From NCBI GenBank assembly GCA_900556295.1, contig USOK01000066.1, forward strand, positions 1 through 8,227: a stretch of DNA of 8,227 nt, in the 5' to 3' direction. The position numbers and the translations under genes were made by a program. Positions 5,145 through 8,227 of this stretch are shown piece after piece; position 1 is the stretch's first letter; the number at the start of each line of letters is the position of its first letter. Below the pieces are notes generated by a model that ran no database searches, was not told where the DNA came from, and saw only the letters and a list, made by a program, of their open reading frames with translations. The DNA is from an uncultured bacterium. Lineage in GTDB: Bacteria; Cyanobacteriota; Vampirovibrionia; Gastranaerophilales; Gastranaerophilaceae.

Positions 5145-6236
5145 CTATGCTTCTACGTATTCTCTCAAACGTTTGCTTCTGTTTGGATGACGTAGTTTTC
5201 TCAAAGCTTTTGCTTCAATCTGTCTGATACGTTCACGAGTAACGCCGAATAATTGACCAACTTCTTCTAATGTTCTTTGGCGTCCGTCGTCCATACCGAA
5301 ACGCAATCTTAAAACGTCACGTTCTCTTGGCGACAAAGTACACAAAACTTCTGCCAAATCTTCTCTTAAAAGTTCTGATGCAACTGTTTTAATCGGAGCG
5401 TCAGCTTCTTTGTCTTCAATAAAATCGCCTAATCTAGAATCTTCTTCTTTACCGATTGGAGTTTCCAATGACAAAGGCTCTTGAGCAATTTTAATGATTT
5501 CACGAAGTTTTGGAATAGAAACATTCATTTCGATAGCTAATTCGTCTTCAGTTGGTTTTCTTGAAAGTTCTTGAGCTAAACGTCTTGTAACTTTTTTCAA
5601 TTTATTAATTGTTTCAACCATGTGAACAGGGATACGAATTGTTCTAGCCTGATCAGCAATTGCTCTGGTAATAGCTTGTCTAATCCACCAAGTTGCATAA
5701 GTTGAGAATTTGAAACCTCTTTCGTGGTCAAATTTTTCTGCAGCACGGATTAAACCAAGATTGCCTTCTTGAATTAAGTCTAAGAAAAGCATTCCACGTC
5801 CAACATATTTTTTTGCAATTGAAACAACCAAACGCAAGTTGGCTTGAACAAGTTTTCTTTTTGCGATAGCTCCAGGAGTACCACCTTCAAGAATTTTTCT
5901 TGCTAATTCAATTTCTTCATTTGCTGATAATAATTTAATTCTTCCGATTTCTCTCAAATAAAGTTTTACAGGGTCGTCAACTGCAACACCTTTAGGTGCT
6001 TCTATATCCTGCGCTTCATCATGACTATGCATCATGTAAATATCTTCAAGACCGTTTTTGTTTTCCATCTTTTCAGTAACGATATCTTCAATATTGTCGG
6101 TACTGATGTCAACATTCATATAGTTAACGCCGTCGTTTTCGGCAGGGAGAGCATTTTCATTATCAATTTCATATAAATCCATGTTATCTTCGTCCATGAT
6201 ACTTACGATAGAGGAGCTTTGTCTTTTTTTACTCAT
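5145..6236 (-). CDS. rpoD: Primary (housekeeping) RNA polymerase sigma-70 factor
   Basis: Directs core RNA polymerase to -10/-35 promoters. The 363-residue product has region 1.2 (DDPVKLYLREIGRIKLLSANEE, about 87-108) and region 2 (about 125-200) with the -10-contacting YATWWIRQAITRAIADQ segment (180-196). Region 3 (about 203-275) includes PLSLETPIGKEEDSRLGDF. Region 4 has the -35-binding helix-turn-helix TLEEVGQLFGVTRERIRQIE (322-341) and a C-terminal KALRKLRHPNRS..LREYV. The first 86 residues are acidic and low in recognisable motifs; a canonical region 1.1 is not evident. The ATG overlaps the dnaG stop by 8 nt (ATGAGTAA on the minus strand). GGAG (6247 to 6244) sits 7 nt upstream inside dnaG, implying translational coupling. 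Its length and full set of regions indicate the essential sigma factor, not an alternative one. Confidence 0.96.
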   Translation of the reverse strand: MSKKRQSSSIVSIMDEDNMDLYEIDNENALPAENDGVNYMNVDISTDNIEDIVTEKMENKNGLEDIYMMHSHDEAQDIEAPKGVAVDDPVKLYLREIGRIKLLSANEEIELARKILEGGTPGAIAKRKLVQANLRLVVSIAKKYVGRGMLFLDLIQEGNLGLIRAAEKFDHERGFKFSTYATWWIRQAITRAIADQARTIRIPVHMVETINKLKKVTRRLAQELSRKPTEDELAIEMNVSIPKLREIIKIAQEPLSLETPIGKEEDSRLGDFIEDKEADAPIKTVASELLREDLAEVLCTLSPRERDVLRLRFGMDDGRQRTLEEVGQLFGVTRERIRQIEAKALRKLRHPNRSKRLREYVEA

Positions 6237-8109
6237 TCATTTTCTCCAATTTTAGTCTATTATTTATCTTATCTCTAAGTTGCATCTGAATTTTTAGGGC
6301 TTCTGTTTCATTATCATTTGCACTTTTATATAAATTTCTGATTTTTTCTTTTTCTTTTTCATTCTGGCATTCGTTGATTTTGTTAATATTTTCTCTGATT
6401 GCCGTTATAAAATCCGTTTCGTCCAGATTTTGAAATGATTCTGAGATACTTATCAGATCGGTGATAAGCTTTTGTACTTCCGGTTCATTGACATAAGTTG
6501 TATAGAGCTTATCAATCAATTCTTTCACATTATTTACGGTACATGTTAATTTGTCAATTGTAGATTTTACATTTATTAACGTTTCATCCGTAAATGGGGT
6601 ATCGCCTATTATTCGGCTTATTTCATCTAATGTGAAATGACTGTCAGTTACAAGAAAAACGCTCAATAAATTTTTTTGCGCTTTTTGCGAAATTGGTATA
6701 TTTTTCTTAACAATACGCTGAACGTCAGTATTTTTAACTGCTTCCGACTTTTTGGCGTTATCTAACTCAACCAGCAAAGCTTTTTCGTCAACCAGAATGG
6801 CGTCAGATACCATTTTAACGTATTCCGCTTGGATAATTTTATTCTGAATTTCCATCAAAAGCGGAATAATTTCTTTTACAACTTTTGTTTTTTCAATCGG
6901 AGTTTTTGGTTTTTCTTTTAAAATATTGTTCAATTGAAAATCAATCAAAAGAGGTGCATGTTTCATATATTCTTTGTAACTGTCAGCGCCGACAGAACGA
7001 ATAAACTCGTCAGGATCTTTGCCTTCCGGTGGACAAATTACTCTTATCTCGCACGAATATTTGTCGTTAGAAGTTGAAATATAGCTTTCGTCAAACTGTT
7101 TTATATTTCCCAATCCTTTGAAAGCGTCTTTGATAAGTTCGGCGTTTCTGTTTGTAGCTTTTTGTCCAGCCAAATCGGTATCAAATGACAAATAAATTCT
7201 TCTTGAAGGAGTGTATCTTGACAAAAGTTTGATGTGATCAGGGGTTAAGGCTGTTCCACAAGATGCTACGGCATTTTCAATGCCGTGAGCTTGTGCAGAA
7301 ATTACGTCAAAATAACCCTCCATCAAAATTACGCTGTCATCTTTTTTTATAGCATCTTTGGCAGTGTACAGACCATAAAGCAGTTTACTTTTGTTATAAA
7401 TTAAAGAATCTGAAGAGTTCAAATACTTTGGCATTTGATCTTTTTCAACGGCACGAGCCCCGAAAGCAACATAATCCCCGAATTCGTTTTGGATAGGGAT
7501 AATTGCTCGGTTTCTAAACCGGTCTATATATTCGCCTTCTCTTGTTTTTATGATAAGTCCGGCTTTTTCCATAACCTCTTCAGAAAAATCGTGTCTGAAT
7601 TTTTTATAGAACATTGCATAAGCTTTTGGTGCAATTCCGAGATGATATTTTTCAATAATTTCTTTTGTAATTCCACGATTTTTAAGATAATCAAGTACAT
7701 AAAGTGTTTCTGGTTCTTTGTCCATCAAAAGGCGCAAATTATAGAACTCAGCTGCTTTTGCACAAGCTCTAATCATTTCTTCTTTAATTTCTTTGGACTC
7801 AGATTTGTGGTAACTGTTAGGCATTTCGAGTCCAAATTTTTCGGCATACTCACGGACTACATCCATAAACTCTTTGTTTTGAGTTTTCATAATGAACGTA
7901 ATCGCGTCACCACCGGCACCGCATCCAAAACATTTATAAATTCCCATTGAAGGGTTTACTGAAAAAGACGGTGTTTTTTCTTTGTGAAAAGGACACAAAC
8001 CCCAGTAATGGCTACCGTTTTTCTTTAAAATAACTTGTTGGGATACTACATCTACTATATCAAGGCGATCTTTAATTTGTGTGATTATTTCATCCAGTGA
8101 CTTTGCCAT
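6229..8109 (-). CDS. dnaG: DNA primase
   Basis: Synthesises RNA primers at the replication fork with the DnaB helicase. In the 626-residue product the CHC2 zinc finger is complete: Cys39, His42, Cys60, Cys63 (CPFH...CFGC). The catalytic core carries DRFRNRAIIPI (196-206) and YVAFGAR (213-219). The TOPRIM fold shows EGYFDV with Glu265 and FDTD with Asp310 and Asp312, the metal ligands, then GKDPDEFI (363-370). The remainder (about 400-626) is helical and charged and should be the helicase-interaction domain; it is divergent in sequence. About 20 more residues than in E. coli lie between the Asp pair and DPDE (near 333-352). It is first in an operon with rpoD; rpsU, the usual third member of the macromolecular-synthesis operon, is not visible. 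No Shine-Dalgarno precedes the ATG. Confidence 0.96.
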   Translation of the reverse strand: MAKSLDEIITQIKDRLDIVDVVSQQVILKKNGSHYWGLCPFHKEKTPSFSVNPSMGIYKCFGCGAGGDAITFIMKTQNKEFMDVVREYAEKFGLEMPNSYHKSESKEIKEEMIRACAKAAEFYNLRLLMDKEPETLYVLDYLKNRGITKEIIEKYHLGIAPKAYAMFYKKFRHDFSEEVMEKAGLIIKTREGEYIDRFRNRAIIPIQNEFGDYVAFGARAVEKDQMPKYLNSSDSLIYNKSKLLYGLYTAKDAIKKDDSVILMEGYFDVISAQAHGIENAVASCGTALTPDHIKLLSRYTPSRRIYLSFDTDLAGQKATNRNAELIKDAFKGLGNIKQFDESYISTSNDKYSCEIRVICPPEGKDPDEFIRSVGADSYKEYMKHAPLLIDFQLNNILKEKPKTPIEKTKVVKEIIPLLMEIQNKIIQAEYVKMVSDAILVDEKALLVELDNAKKSEAVKNTDVQRIVKKNIPISQKAQKNLLSVFLVTDSHFTLDEISRIIGDTPFTDETLINVKSTIDKLTCTVNNVKELIDKLYTTYVNEPEVQKLITDLISISESFQNLDETDFITAIRENINKINECQNEKEKEKIRNLYKSANDNETEALKIQMQLRDKINNRLKLEKMNE

Positions 8110-8115
8110 AATAAT

Positions 8116-8143
8116 ATTTTAGCATTAATAAATTTTTTATCAA
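8116..8143 (-). promoter_or_regulatory. Candidate dnaG-rpoD promoter giving a leaderless transcript
   Basis: On the minus strand TTGATA (8143 to 8138) and TAAAAT (8121 to 8116) have a 16-nt spacer, each matching consensus at five of six bases. Only ATTATT separates the -10 from the ATG at 8109, so transcription would begin at or beside the start codon. The absence of any purine-rich ribosome site upstream fits this. The rest of the flank (8144-8227) shows no gene; it holds a short dyad ATCAA-CA-TTGAT (8157-8168) of unknown meaning. Confidence 0.45.
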
Positions 8144-8227
8144 TTAGTGAAGAAAAATCAACATTGATAGATTCTGAATAGCAAGAAAAATTAATGCTCT
8201 ACACTAAAATATGATGTAGGAATTAAT

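Noticed and set aside
7435..7950. 171-codon open frame on the plus strand, antisense to dnaG
   Set aside because: It is Phe/Cys/Ser-rich, lacks a ribosome site and lies wholly opposite conserved dnaG codons including the zinc finger and core; it is a shadow frame.
8122..8201. Inverted repeat GCATTAAT...ATTAATGC upstream of dnaG
   Set aside because: Only about 8 nt of matching, very AT-rich and about 60 nt apart; expected by chance in this composition.

Overview
The window is AT-rich and comes from a diderm (two-membrane) bacterium. The outer-membrane efflux protein has an ordinary Sec signal peptide, and a complete three-part envelope pump is present. The primary sigma factor and primase look bacterial and non-proteobacterial. 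Together with short tandem intergenic repeats recalling those of cyanobacteria, my best guess is an uncultured gut-type relative of Cyanobacteria (Melainabacteria/Gastranaerophilales). This assignment is inference from gestalt, not from a search.

Layout. The left half (about 1-5073) is a multidrug-efflux locus. A TolC/NodT-type outer-membrane factor lies on the minus strand (147-1559). It diverges from a plus-strand run of a MarR-family regulator (1837-2301), an EmrA/HlyD-type membrane fusion protein (2329-3336) and an EmrB-type 14-TM MFS transporter (3517-5073). These three pump parts could form a channel from inner membrane to exterior. The MarR protein probably represses both arms from a palindrome between the two divergent promoters (about 1726-1791). 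A 10-bp-stem terminator (5099-5126) separates this locus from the right half. The right half is the minus-strand pair dnaG (6229-8109) and rpoD (5145-6236), which overlap by 8 nt; this is the core of the classical macromolecular-synthesis operon and is housekeeping DNA.

The genes are recognisable and conventional. The unexpected content is intergenic. Three gaps of the efflux locus each carry a copy of one small repeat element: the OMF 3' flank (1-145), the OMF leader (1606-1713) and the emrA-emrB gap (3343-3458). Each copy has a core with a small hairpin, an 11-nt AT spacer and a 24-nt block containing a TCGARCGWAGYGAG motif. The spacing is identical in all three copies. The cores are flanked by arrays of short tandem units: heptamers of type GTGANNN in two copies, and octamers of type NNNCWAAG in the third. 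In the third copy the 24-nt block ends exactly at base 1, so its second arm would lie just outside the window. I found no CRISPR array, tRNA, rRNA, transposase or phage gene.
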